This document shows positions 26,885 to 35,674 of a DNA stretch of 64,000 nucleotides, piece after piece. Positions within the stretch are counted from its first letter, which is position 1; each line of letters starts with the position of its first letter. The stretch comes from Amphritea balenae (GTDB lineage: Bacteria; Pseudomonadota; Gammaproteobacteria; Pseudomonadales; Balneatricaceae), in the NCBI RefSeq assembly GCF_003858655.1, contig NZ_RQXV01000006.1:1-64000 (forward strand). Reading direction: 5' to 3'. Made by a program: the position numbers and the translations under genes. A model generated the notes under the pieces. That model was not told the DNA's origin, made no database searches, and saw only the letters and a program-made list of their open reading frames with translations.

Positions 26885-28570
26885 ATGAACATCTCAGTAC
26901 GTGAATGGTTTAAATCCGGTTCCCCATGGGTATGGATGAATGCAGGGGCAGTTGCCATTTGTATGATTATGGTTATTGGTCTGCTGGGCCTGATCGCCAT
27001 TCGAGGCCTGAGCCATTTTTGGCCGGCTGACATTATCCAGGGACAATACACCCAGGACGGCGAAACCGTTCTGGTCGGTGAAATTGTCGAAACCAATGAA
27101 GTGCTGACTAAGCAGCTGATCGAAGCCGGTATAAAAATACCGACAACGGATGAGTTCTCAACTCGCTATCTGATCAAAATAGGTAACCGTGATGTTAACG
27201 GCTCCGACTTCACCTGGGCATTGGAACATTACCTGAGTGATCGCCAGACACCGGAAATGCTGTTTAATGCGGAGCGCCGTGAGTGGGGTAACCTGTACGG
27301 CTACCTGCGTTCGGTAAAACAGTCCGGTGAGGAAGTTGGCCGTTATGATGGTTACGATAAATCGGCCGAGTATCTGGCCCTCTGGGATGACCTTGAGCTA
27401 CGTATCGAACGCGCACTGGACATTCGTGAAGATATTCTTGAGATTGAAAAACATGAGATCGGTGAAATTAACCATGAACTGGAACGACTACGCCTCAAAG
27501 AACGTAGTTTGCAGCTTAAAGATTTAACCGACCCTGCACTATACGAAACCATTAATCAGCGCCGTAAAGAGCTGGACACAGCGTATCAGGGGTTACAGCA
27601 ACGTTTGCTGGATCTGTATGCTGAGATTAACCGGGACTCAATTACAGCAGAAGTCGCCACCGGTCAGCAGGTCGAAATTCAGATATCCAAGATAGTCCGG
27701 GCTTTCAGACCGAATGATATGGGTATACTGCAGAAAACTGGTCATTACTTCGCCAAACTATGGGAGTTCGTCAGCGAGGATCCCCGTGAAGCCAATACCG
27801 AGGGCGGTATTTTCCCGGCGATCTTTGGTACGGTAATGATGGTTATCCTGATGTCTATTCTGGTCACCCCATTTGGTGTAGTTGCGGCAGTTTACCTACG
27901 TGAATATGCCAAACAGGGTTTCATCACCCGGGTCATTCGCATTGCAGTAAACAACCTGGCCGGTGTCCCTTCGATCGTATACGGTGTATTTGGTCTGGGC
28001 TTCTTTGTCTACTTCCTGGGCGGAAATATCGATGATCTGTTCTTCCCTGAAGCAAAGCCCGCTCCCACTTTTGGAACACCTGGCTTAATGTGGGCATCAC
28101 TGACTCTCGCATTGCTAACCGTACCGGTCGTTATCGTCGCGACGGAGGAAGGCCTGAGCCGTATTCCCCGTTCGGTCCGTGAAGGTAGCCTGGCTCTGGG
28201 TGCAACTAAGTTTGAAACCCTGATGAAAGTTGTACTGCCGATGGCTAGCCCGGCAATGATGACCGGTGTCATTCTGGCTATTGCCCGCGCCGCCGGCGAA
28301 GTTGCTCCCTTGATGCTGGTCGGTGTCGTTAAGCTGGCACCAAGCCTGCCTCTGGATGGTAACTATCCATTTATTCATCTGGATCAGAAATTTATGCACC
28401 TGGGCTTTCACATCTACGATGTGGGTTTCCAGAGTCCGAACGTTGAAGCAGCACGCCCGCTGGTCTATGCCACCGCCATGCTGTTGGTTATCGTTATCGC
28501 CCTGCTGAACTTGTCAGCCATTGCGATTCGAAACCATTTGCGAGAAAAATATAAAGCGCTGGAAATGTAA
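26885..28570 (+). CDS. pstA: Phosphate ABC transporter permease PstA (long form)
   Basis: The second membrane subunit of the Pst importer, 561 residues against ~296 in E. coli. An N-terminal membrane segment (AGAVAICMIMVIGLLGLIAIRGL) is followed by ~270 periplasmic residues. These include a heptad-like charged region (EIEKHEIGEINHELERLRLK) that probably forms a coiled coil. The permease domain follows, with LAGVPSIVYGVFGLGFFVYF and the EAA loop LGATKFETLMKVVLPMASPAM. Its enlargement parallels that of PstC, so the two insertions may contact each other or PstS. Confidence 0.94.
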   Translation: MNISVREWFKSGSPWVWMNAGAVAICMIMVIGLLGLIAIRGLSHFWPADIIQGQYTQDGETVLVGEIVETNEVLTKQLIEAGIKIPTTDEFSTRYLIKIGNRDVNGSDFTWALEHYLSDRQTPEMLFNAERREWGNLYGYLRSVKQSGEEVGRYDGYDKSAEYLALWDDLELRIERALDIREDILEIEKHEIGEINHELERLRLKERSLQLKDLTDPALYETINQRRKELDTAYQGLQQRLLDLYAEINRDSITAEVATGQQVEIQISKIVRAFRPNDMGILQKTGHYFAKLWEFVSEDPREANTEGGIFPAIFGTVMMVILMSILVTPFGVVAAVYLREYAKQGFITRVIRIAVNNLAGVPSIVYGVFGLGFFVYFLGGNIDDLFFPEAKPAPTFGTPGLMWASLTLALLTVPVVIVATEEGLSRIPRSVREGSLALGATKFETLMKVVLPMASPAMMTGVILAIARAAGEVAPLMLVGVVKLAPSLPLDGNYPFIHLDQKFMHLGFHIYDVGFQSPNVEAARPLVYATAMLLVIVIALLNLSAIAIRNHLREKYKALEM

Positions 28571-28677
28571 GCAATGAAGGCACCTGTCTTCACTACGCCA
28601 TGGCGATGCGATAGCCATCGCCTGGTAAAATATATAACGCGCTTTAGATGTAAGCCGAATACTTAATAGGTTAGATA

Positions 28678-29511
28678 ATGACTATGGAAGCTAAATCCCA
28701 CGCAATCGATATCTCTTCGATGCAGCGCCAGCACCAGAGCCTGCGTCTGGAAGATGAAACTATCGCCCTGACAGTACGCGATCTAGAACTCTATTACGGT
28801 GACAAACGTGCCCTGCACGGGGTCAACATGGACATCCCCAAAAACCGGGTGACCGCATTCATCGGGCCTTCGGGTTGCGGTAAGTCCACCCTGTTACGCT
28901 GCTTTAACCGCATGAATGATCTGGTCGATAGTTGCAAAATAGAAGGCCAGATGAGCCTCTATGGTGAGAATATCTATGAGCGCGGTGTCGACGTTGCTGA
29001 CCTGCGTCGTCGCGTTGGCATGGTATTTCAGAAGCCCAACCCGTTTCCAAAAAGCATCTATGAAAATGTTGCTTATGGCTTACGTATTCAGGGCATTAAA
29101 AAGAAACGCGTGATCGATGAAACGGTCGAGTGGGCGCTAAAATCTGCCGCACTCTGGGACGAAGTTAAAGATCGCTTGCATGAAAGTGCGTTAGGCATGT
29201 CTGGTGGTCAGCAGCAACGTCTGGTTATTGCTCGCACCATTGCGGTAAAGCCTGAAGTACTGCTACTGGATGAGCCAGCTTCAGCACTGGATCCCATCTC
29301 AACACTGAAGATCGAGGAACTGATTCACGAGTTGAAGAAAGATTTCACTATCGTCATTGTTACCCATAACATGCAACAGGCGGCACGGGTTTCAGATTAC
29401 ACTGCCTTTATGTATATGGGTGATCTGATTGAATTTGGTGTAACAGATAACCTTTTCACAAACCCGGAAAAGAAACAAACTGAAGACTACATTACCGGTC
29501 GTTACGGTTAA
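28678..29511 (+). CDS. pstB: Phosphate ABC transporter ATPase PstB
   Basis: The energising ATPase of Pst. The 277-residue protein has Walker [10 protein letters not shown] (63-71), the Q-loop VFQKPNPFP typical of PstB, the signature MSGGQQQR, Walker [14 protein letters not shown] and the H-loop [16 protein letters not shown]. It follows pstA after 107 bp and precedes phoU by 17 bp. Confidence 0.97.
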   Translation: MTMEAKSHAIDISSMQRQHQSLRLEDETIALTVRDLELYYGDKRALHGVNMDIPKNRVTAFIGPSGCGKSTLLRCFNRMNDLVDSCKIEGQMSLYGENIYERGVDVADLRRRVGMVFQKPNPFPKSIYENVAYGLRIQGIKKKRVIDETVEWALKSAALWDEVKDRLHESALGMSGGQQQRLVIARTIAVKPEVLLLDEPASALDPISTLKIEELIHELKKDFTIVIVTHNMQQAARVSDYTAFMYMGDLIEFGVTDNLFTNPEKKQTEDYITGRYG

Positions 29512-29528
29512 GCAGCGGAGTATACACA

Positions 29529-30263
29529 GTGAGTTACGAATCAGAGCACCACAACACACACATCTCCCAGAGCTTCAACGAAGAGCTGGAGCAGATCCGT
29601 ACCGAACTACTAACCATGGGCGGTGTCGTTGAGCGCCAGCTGAGCGATGCGGTTAACGCGCTGGTCGGCGGAGATACAGATCAGGCAGAACAGGCGCTTA
29701 AAATTGACTCTGTCATCAACGATATGGAGCTGATGATTGATGAACAATGCACCCTGATCATTGCGCGTCGCCAACCTGCCGCAGCCGATCTGCGACTGAT
29801 CATCTCAGTCAGCAAAGCTACTAACGACCTTGAGCGAATCGGCGATGAAACCAGCCGTATTTGTCGCTATGCGATGGAGCTGGCGAGTGAAGGTAAAAAT
29901 ATGCAGGGCTATCAGGAAGTCCGTCATATCGGCAACCTGGTACGGGATATGTTGAAAGACGGCCTGACCGCATTTGCCCGTAGTGATGCAGAGCTGGCTT
30001 ATAAAGTTGCTAAACAGGACAAAGAAGTAGACTCGGAGTATCGCACCGCTATGCGTTCTCTGATGACCTATATGATGGAAGATCCACGCCATATATCCAG
30101 CGTAATGAATGTTATCTGGGTACTACGAAGCCTTGAGCGTATCGGTGATCATGCCCGTAACCTGGCCGAGCACCTGATCTATCTGGTAAGTGGCACCGAT
30201 GTGCGCCACAGTAGCCTGAAAGAGATTAAAAAGACGGTGAAACGTGTTGAGGAAAGACAATAA
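29529..30263 (+). CDS. phoU: Phosphate signalling regulator PhoU
   Basis: PhoU represses PhoR signalling through the Pst transporter when phosphate is ample. The 244-residue all-helical protein contains two PhoU repeats, each with the metal-site pattern: KATNDLERIGDETSRICRYA and RSLERIGDHARNLAEHLIYL. It starts with GTG at 29529. It is last in the pst operon and is followed by a clear terminator. Confidence 0.96.
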   Translation: MSYESEHHNTHISQSFNEELEQIRTELLTMGGVVERQLSDAVNALVGGDTDQAEQALKIDSVINDMELMIDEQCTLIIARRQPAAADLRLIISVSKATNDLERIGDETSRICRYAMELASEGKNMQGYQEVRHIGNLVRDMLKDGLTAFARSDAELAYKVAKQDKEVDSEYRTAMRSLMTYMMEDPRHISSVMNVIWVLRSLERIGDHARNLAEHLIYLVSGTDVRHSSLKEIKKTVKRVEERQ

Positions 30264-30291
30264 ACCCGGCCTTTCACCACAGGATAAATAA

Positions 30292-30316
30292 AAAAGGCAG
30301 CCACAGGCTGCCTTTT
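30292..30316. terminator. Terminator after phoU
   Basis: Perfect 11-bp arms (30292-30302 and 30306-30316), AAAAGGCAGCC/GGCTGCCTTTT with an ACA loop. It lies between phoU and a small convergent gene and could serve both. Confidence 0.88.
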
Positions 30317-30333
30317 CAAATTCTCTATCCGGC

Positions 30334-30537
30334 TTAGCCGATATCCCGCACCTGCAGAATAATCTTACCGTTATCTTTTGGCTGCGCTTTCAACTCAATA
30401 CCCTGATCCTGATAACGGCCGGTATTTTTCAGCCCTTCCATCACTTCCTCAGGAATAGCACCACCACACCAGCCCGGTACCATCTGTTTCATATAAAGCA
30501 GAAATGCGGCATCGATTTCCCACAGATCCCCTTTCAT
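30334..30537 (-). CDS. Small hypothetical protein
   Basis: I do not recognise this family. From the ATG at 30537 the product is 67 residues (MKGDLWEIDAAFLLYM...). It is mixed charged and hydrophobic, with one cysteine, and ends in a strand-like KIILQVRDIG. The frame is open to 30618, but the extra 27 residues are Arg/Lys/Gly rich and look non-coding. It is convergent with phoU and shares its terminator. Upstream, 30538-30853 holds no other gene that I can support. Confidence 0.5.
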   Translation of the reverse strand: MKGDLWEIDAAFLLYMKQMVPGWCGGAIPEEVMEGLKNTGRYQDQGIELKAQPKDNGKIILQVRDIG

Positions 30538-30796
30538 GTCACATACCGCTTCACCAGTTTTATCACCTGCTCTGCGCCCATGCTTTCCCGGCGTTTTCCC
30601 TCTGCGCTCTGCTAACACACTTCCACCATCTGATCTGTACTAAGTTCCTGCGTACAACATTGACCGCACTCCCGAGACGACAAAAACTGCGCTGTTTTGT
30701 CGCTGCTAGCGATTCTATCCTAACTAACAAGAGTGTTGTAGTACGTTTTTTTTGATTTACATGTGCAGCTAAAGAATTCCAACTTAAGTAAAAACC

Positions 30797-30823
30797 CTGA
30801 CCAGCCGATAGATCAGCTATAAT
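30797..30823 (+). promoter_or_regulatory. Possible sigma-70 promoter of the DsbA-like/GGDEF gene
   Basis: A perfect TATAAT lies at 30818-30823, with CTGACC 15 bp upstream as a weak -35. It is 31 bp before the ATG. The short spacing makes this tentative. Confidence 0.45.
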
Positions 30824-30853
30824 CTATATAAATCAGTGAATTAAGGTCCTAAA

Positions 30854-32383
30854 ATGGCAGATTACATTGTATATGGAGATCTGAACTGCCCATTCAGTTA
30901 CACCCTCTATGAAATACTCTGCAGTCAGAACTTACTGCATAAAGTCGAGTGGCGACTGGTAGAACACACATCAGAGGTGGGCTCGTATCTTGGATCTGCC
31001 GAAAGTATGGCCGACCTGGCCAGTGATATTTTCAGTATTCGCAACCGGGCTCCTGATATAGCTATCTCGCTGCCCCTTGAACGTGGTGACAGTTTTTTCC
31101 CCTCTTTATGCGCGATCGCAACACAGCTGATTGATCCGGATAAGGCAACGACTTTCCTGCGTAGTTTGTATAAGGCATTGTGGATTGAGGGCAAAGATAT
31201 CGCCAACCCATCGGTCATTTTCCACTGCCTGGAGGAAGCTGATCTACCAACAGAACTTGAAACGGATGGTATCTGCGAAGAGACACTAACCCGCTGGCAA
31301 ACCGAATGGGAACGAGGCAACTTTGGTCTGCGCACGCCCGCTCTTGTCGCTGCTGACGGCCGGAATCTGGTTGGCTTACTTAATCCCGAATCCGTGTTTA
31401 GCTTTCTCCAAGGGGAAGATGTAACCCCCGTTGATATGAACAGCGGCTCCCGCTATCAGGAAAGGATGACCATCGCTATTTTTGGCGGTGATCAGGTTGC
31501 TGACCTGTGGGGCGTACTCTCTTCTCTGCGTGATGAAAGCAACATACTACTGCCACAGTCACAACCGGCCCTGCAGGAACTGCTGCTATCCGATGAACGC
31601 TGCCCGGACCTGGTGTTACTGCATAACGATGGCCTACAGGATAATTTAGCCGATCTGTGCCGGCAGATGTCTCATATAACGCGGGAAAAACAGGTACCGC
31701 TTGCGGTGATTGGTCAACCGATCAGCGATGGTGAAGAAGCAGGACTATATGATGTAGGCGTGGCCGATTACCTATTACAGGCCCGTGAGCCGGCCATCAT
31801 TCAGGCCCGTATCAATCTCCTGTTACAACTAAAGCGTTCTCATGATCTGTTAGCGCGAGCGGCCAGTATCGATACACTGACCCAGGTATTTAATCGCCGG
31901 GAATTTGAGCGAAGCTTTGAAATAGAGTGGCGACGGGGTCAGCGTTCCAGACTTCCTTTATCGGTTATTCTGCTAGATATCGACCACTTCAAAGCATTTA
32001 ACGACAAAAAAGGCCATCTTAACGGCGACAATTGTTTGCGCAGAATTGCATTAGCGGTCAAGGAATCAGCCCGTCGGGCTCAGGATATCGTCAGTCGCTA
32101 CGGCGGAGAGGAGTTCTGCCTGTTACTGCCGGAAACAGACCTTGCCGGCGCTCAGGTGCTATCTGAAAATATTCGTAAGCGGATCAATGACCTTAATATT
32201 CGTCACTGTCCGAGCTTTAAAGATCAGCCTGTCACGGTTAGCCTGGGTATATCCTCTGTTGTGCCCAGCCATAAAGGGTTATCACCACGGCAACTGCTTG
32301 AACAGGCAGATACCGCGTTATATAAAGCTAAAGACAACGGTCGAAACCGAACTGAGATATTCAGCACTGAAACTCAGCAATAA
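30854..32383 (+). CDS. DsbA-like / pseudo-receiver / GGDEF diguanylate cyclase
   Basis: A 509-residue cytosolic protein with three parts. Residues 1-190 resemble the DsbA/2-hydroxychromene-carboxylate-isomerase fold: YIVYGDLNCPFSYTLYEIL, with a single cysteine (C12) where DsbA has CxxC, and GLRTPALVAADGR like the cis-Pro loop. Residues ~204-325 look like a receiver domain that has lost its chemistry: the phospho-Asp position is H257 (PDLVLLHNDG), the acidic pair is missing, and the lysine before proline is gone. The C-terminal GGDEF domain is intact (GGEEF 417-421, I-site RAQD 408-411). Cyclase activity is likely; the input signal is unknown. The stop codon lies in the first unit of a tandem repeat derived from the neighbouring DUF1415 gene. 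Confidence 0.85.
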   Translation: MADYIVYGDLNCPFSYTLYEILCSQNLLHKVEWRLVEHTSEVGSYLGSAESMADLASDIFSIRNRAPDIAISLPLERGDSFFPSLCAIATQLIDPDKATTFLRSLYKALWIEGKDIANPSVIFHCLEEADLPTELETDGICEETLTRWQTEWERGNFGLRTPALVAADGRNLVGLLNPESVFSFLQGEDVTPVDMNSGSRYQERMTIAIFGGDQVADLWGVLSSLRDESNILLPQSQPALQELLLSDERCPDLVLLHNDGLQDNLADLCRQMSHITREKQVPLAVIGQPISDGEEAGLYDVGVADYLLQAREPAIIQARINLLLQLKRSHDLLARAASIDTLTQVFNRREFERSFEIEWRRGQRSRLPLSVILLDIDHFKAFNDKKGHLNGDNCLRRIALAVKESARRAQDIVSRYGGEEFCLLLPETDLAGAQVLSENIRKRINDLNIRHCPSFKDQPVTVSLGISSVVPSHKGLSPRQLLEQADTALYKAKDNGRNRTEIFSTETQQ

Positions 32384-32667
32384 TCAGCAAGTGGCGGGAA
32401 CCACTTGATAAGTCCCTCCCGCCCCAGTTTTCACAAGAGTGCCATATTACATTCCTGAATTTATCTCAGATCTTTATAGTGAACCGGAACATGGCTCGTC
32501 TGAATTATCATGCAGCCATTCAGCAATAGTCTGCTAGTGGCGGAAACCGTTTAATAAGCCCTTCCCGCCCCAGTTTTCACAAGAGTGCCATATTACATTC
32601 CTGAACCTTTCTCAGATCTTTATAGTGAACCGGAACATGGCTCGTACTGAGTTTTCATTCAGCCATT
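32375..32667. repeat. Two degenerate tandem copies of the DUF1415 gene end
   Basis: Units start at CAGCAATA (32375, 32521 and 32668), with periods of 146 and 147 bp. The third unit is the real 3' end of the DUF1415 gene. The first two are relics on the same strand. The gene-frame reading of unit 2 (and unit 1 over the same bases) has a TGA where the gene has CGA, before KLGREGLIKRF. Unit 2 is nearly identical to the gene near the stop, while units 1 and 2 agree with each other farther in. The first unit overlaps the last codons of the GGDEF gene. Confidence 0.92.
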
Positions 32668-33230
32668 CAGCAATAGTCTGCTAGTGGCGGAAACCGTTTA
32701 ATAAGCCCTTCCCGCCCCAGTTTTCGCAGTAACGCCATATTACGTTCTGGGATCTGTTCCGGATCTTTATAGCTTGCCAGCGCACGGCTCATTTGGGCTT
32801 CACGAATAATATGAAAGGTTGGCCAGGGTGAACGGTTAGTCCAGTGACTCAGATCCTGTTCATCCACTCCGCCAAACAGATACTGAGGGTGAAAACTGGC
32901 CAGCTGTAAAATACCGCTCAGGCCGGCTTGCTCCAGCAACTCCTCAAAATAAGCCAGCTGATCAAGATAGTCATAAAAGTCTTCCAGCCCTCGGGGTACG
33001 ATGAACAATGTCGTAGCAATATCCTGTTCATCGGCGTTCAACAGCCTGTCGACCTCAGCCAAAAAAAGTGCCGCCTGCTTTTCGGTATCGGATTCTTCAA
33101 TCACGCTATAGCGCAAACTATTATCCTTGACGACCGGTGCTGCAAAGGGGCAAAGGTTAAGACCAACCACCATTGCTTCTACCCATTGCCGGGAAATTTG
33201 TTCGACCTGCTCAACTGAATATTTTTGCAT
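32667..33230 (-). CDS. DUF1415 family protein
   Basis: A 187-residue soluble protein of a conserved proteobacterial family without known function. Family features are QWVEAMVVGLNLCPFA near the N terminus, TLFIVPRGLEDFYDYLDQ, LQLASFHPQYLFGG and NRSPWPTFHIIREAQMSRAL. Length is normal. The 3' end is the source of the two relic repeats at 32375-32667. It diverges from ubiC. Confidence 0.9.
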   Translation of the reverse strand: MQKYSVEQVEQISRQWVEAMVVGLNLCPFAAPVVKDNSLRYSVIEESDTEKQAALFLAEVDRLLNADEQDIATTLFIVPRGLEDFYDYLDQLAYFEELLEQAGLSGILQLASFHPQYLFGGVDEQDLSHWTNRSPWPTFHIIREAQMSRALASYKDPEQIPERNMALLRKLGREGLIKRFPPLADYC

Positions 33231-33343
33231 TACCCTTCACCGCTCTCCTTCACCACCAGGCCTTCATAAACCCTGATCTGAAACCAATACATTTGACGGT
33301 AGCTAGGGTACTATACGGCCAGTTTTTATGCTGAGAAATTGTT

Positions 33344-33910
33344 GTGCCAATCCCTGCTGCTCTGAATCAAAATAGCTTTGACGTCCGCTGGTATACCTTG
33401 CGCCGCCCCGCTTCGCCCGATGCACCGGCTTGCTGGCGAAAATGGTTATTAGACAGTGGCTCACTGACTCAGCGTCTGATCCAGGCCAGCAAAGGCGACT
33501 TCCGGGTTGAAGTCGTACGTCAGCTATGGGGTCGTCCGACCCGCTCAGAAGCCAGAGAGCTGGGCATACCGCACCGTCAGATGGCGTTAATCCGCGAAGT
33601 TCAGTTGATTGGCAATGGTCAACCCTGGGTCTTTGCCCGTACCATCATTCCCGCATCCACGCTTACCGGCAAACAACGTGAACTTAACTACCTGGGGAGT
33701 CGTTCACTCGGCACTGTCTTATTTAAAGATCCCACTATGCAACGGGGTGCCCTTCAGATTAGTAAGCTCCGATTGCTCAGTGGCGAAACCGTATGGGCGC
33801 GCCGCTCCCGGTTTCTCCTGTCGGGCAAGCCGTTACTGGTGGCCGAGGTTTTCCTGCCAGCGCTGCAAAAGGTAAACTATCTGAACAACGGAATAACGGA
33901 ATCTCAGTAA
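33344..33910 (+). CDS. ubiC: Chorismate lyase UbiC
   Basis: Converts chorismate to 4-hydroxybenzoate and pyruvate, the first step of ubiquinone synthesis. The 188-residue protein has [56 protein letters not shown] and the C-terminal [22 protein letters not shown], all typical. The start is GTG at 33344. Its TAA stop overlaps the ubiA ATG by one base (TAATG), so translation is coupled. Confidence 0.95.
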   Translation: MPIPAALNQNSFDVRWYTLRRPASPDAPACWRKWLLDSGSLTQRLIQASKGDFRVEVVRQLWGRPTRSEARELGIPHRQMALIREVQLIGNGQPWVFARTIIPASTLTGKQRELNYLGSRSLGTVLFKDPTMQRGALQISKLRLLSGETVWARRSRFLLSGKPLLVAEVFLPALQKVNYLNNGITESQ

Positions 33911-34800
33911 TGCAATCGACAACACCAGAATCCCGCTCACCCTGGCAGTTAAAGCTTCAGGCTTGTGGGCAGCTAATGCGGGTGGAAAAACCGATAGGCA
34001 CCTATCTGGTACTCTGGCCGACGCTATGGGCGCTCTGGATTGCTGCTGAAGGTATACCAGATTTAGACCTGTTACTGATTTTCTGTCTCGGCACTTTCCT
34101 GATGCGTTCTGCCGGCTGCGTGATCAATGACTATGCCGATCGCAAGATTGATGGCCACGTAAAACGCACAGCACAACGCCCTATTCCCGCAGGCCTGATA
34201 AGCGCCAAAGAAGCCCTTTATCTGTTTTCTGGATTGTTGATCCTGGCTTTTATTCTGGTTCTGTTCACCAACCAGATGACTGTATTGATGTCGTTTGGTG
34301 CTGTTGCCCTCGCTACCTGCTACCCCTTCATGAAGCGCTATACTCATCTGCCACAGGTGGTATTAGGTATGGCGTTTGCCTGGGCGATTCCTATGGCCTT
34401 CACTGCAACGCTCAATAGTATTCCGAATCAGGTCTGGCTACTGTATATCGCCACCGTGCTCTGGACCGTTGCTTACGACACCATGTATGCCATGGTCGAT
34501 CGTGACGATGATCTGAAAATCGGTGTTAAATCCACCGCAGTGCTGTTCGGTGATATGGACAAAGTCATTATCGGCATTCTACAGCTACTGACATTGTCTA
34601 TATTTGCTCTGCTGGCAGTGCAACTGGGACTCTCACTCTGGTTTTATATGGGTATTCTGATGATGGGTGGTTTTTTTGTTTATCAGCAATACCTGATCCG
34701 GGATCGTCAACGGGATGCCTGTTTCAAAGCTTTCCTTAACAATCATTACGCCGGTATGGCCCTGTTTATAAGCTTATTTCTTCACTATCTGACCCTTTGA
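33910..34800 (+). CDS. ubiA: 4-hydroxybenzoate octaprenyltransferase UbiA
   Basis: An integral membrane prenyltransferase that attaches the polyprenyl tail to 4-hydroxybenzoate. The 296-residue product has the two Asp-rich motifs: [15 protein letters not shown], and [21 protein letters not shown]. About eight membrane helices are visible. I chose the ATG at 33910, which overlaps the ubiC stop. The frame is open 39 codons upstream, but that stretch only shadows ubiC. The ubiC-ubiA-phoB-phoR order matches Pseudomonas. Confidence 0.96.
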   Translation: MQSTTPESRSPWQLKLQACGQLMRVEKPIGTYLVLWPTLWALWIAAEGIPDLDLLLIFCLGTFLMRSAGCVINDYADRKIDGHVKRTAQRPIPAGLISAKEALYLFSGLLILAFILVLFTNQMTVLMSFGAVALATCYPFMKRYTHLPQVVLGMAFAWAIPMAFTATLNSIPNQVWLLYIATVLWTVAYDTMYAMVDRDDDLKIGVKSTAVLFGDMDKVIIGILQLLTLSIFALLAVQLGLSLWFYMGILMMGGFFVYQQYLIRDRQRDACFKAFLNNHYAGMALFISLFLHYLTL

Positions 34801-34829
34801 TCTTAAATACTCTTGCACGATCAATGGTT

Positions 34830-34865
34830 CTGTCATATTCCTGTAACAGTTTCATAATCTAATAT
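34830..34865 (+). promoter_or_regulatory. Pho box of phoBR
   Basis: CTGTCAT (34830-34836) and CTGTAAC (34841-34847) lie 11 bp apart, and a TCTAAT/TAATAT -10 candidate starts near 34858. This predicts positive autoregulation of phoBR. The transcript would have a leader of about 100 nt before the ATG. Confidence 0.82.
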
Positions 34866-34969
34866 GATCGTCTGAGGAATTTGCGAACACGTCGATTTAA
34901 GACCCACGGAGAAAGTCTGGGGGTTTATTCGCAGCTTCCCTAATTTATCGAATCAATGAGGAAAAGGTC

Positions 34970-35665
34970 ATGATGTCGGGTAAACGGGTTCTGATTGTTG
35001 ATGATGAGGCACCTATTCGGGAAATGATCGCAGTGGCACTGGAAATGGCCGGCTATGAATGTCAGGAAGCAGACTCTGCTCAGGCAGCCCACCCAATGAT
35101 CATTGATAATCAACCAGATATGATTTTGCTGGACTGGATGATGCCAGGTACCAGCGGTATCGAATTTGCCCGTCGCTTGCGCAAAGATGAAACGACCGCA
35201 GATATTCCGATCATCATGCTCACCGCTAAAGCCGATGAAGATAATAAAATTCAAGGGCTTGAAACCGGTATCGATGACTACATCACCAAACCATTCTCAC
35301 CACGGGAACTTGTTGCCAGACTAAAAACCGTATTGCGTCGGGCAACACCTAAAGGCATTGAAGAACCGATTACTATTGATAGTCTGACGCTGGACCCTGT
35401 CTCTCACCGGGTCAGCTCTGAGCTGAAGCCTCTGGAGCTGGGGCCGACAGAGTTCCGCCTGCTACAGTTTTTCATGACCCATCAGGACCGGGCTTACAGC
35501 CGTAGTCAGTTGCTTGATCTGGTATGGGGCGGTAACGTATACGTTGAAGAGCGTACAGTTGATGTGCACATTCGCCGTCTTCGTAAAGCGCTTGGTGAAC
35601 GACATGATTATCTTATTCAGACTGTACGCGGTACCGGTTATCGTTTTTCATCACAGGTTGCCTGA
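34970..35665 (+). CDS. phoB: Phosphate regulon response regulator PhoB
   Basis: An OmpR/PhoB-family activator of the phosphate regulon. The receiver domain has the acidic pair DDE (11-13), phospho-acceptor D55 in LLDWMMPG and the YITKPF lysine. The winged-helix DNA-binding domain contains LELGPTEFRLLQFFM and ERTVDVHIRRLRKAL. It is 231 residues, with GAGGAAAAGG before the start. Its predicted targets in the window are the three Pho boxes. Confidence 0.97.
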   Translation: MMSGKRVLIVDDEAPIREMIAVALEMAGYECQEADSAQAAHPMIIDNQPDMILLDWMMPGTSGIEFARRLRKDETTADIPIIMLTAKADEDNKIQGLETGIDDYITKPFSPRELVARLKTVLRRATPKGIEEPITIDSLTLDPVSHRVSSELKPLELGPTEFRLLQFFMTHQDRAYSRSQLLDLVWGGNVYVEERTVDVHIRRLRKALGERHDYLIQTVRGTGYRFSSQVA

Positions 35666-35674
35666 GCCAGAGTT

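Noticed and set aside
33793-33909. Upstream extension of the ubiA reading frame
   Set aside because: It overlaps ubiC entirely and encodes no UbiA-like residues. The ATG overlapping the ubiC stop gives the normal UbiA N terminus.
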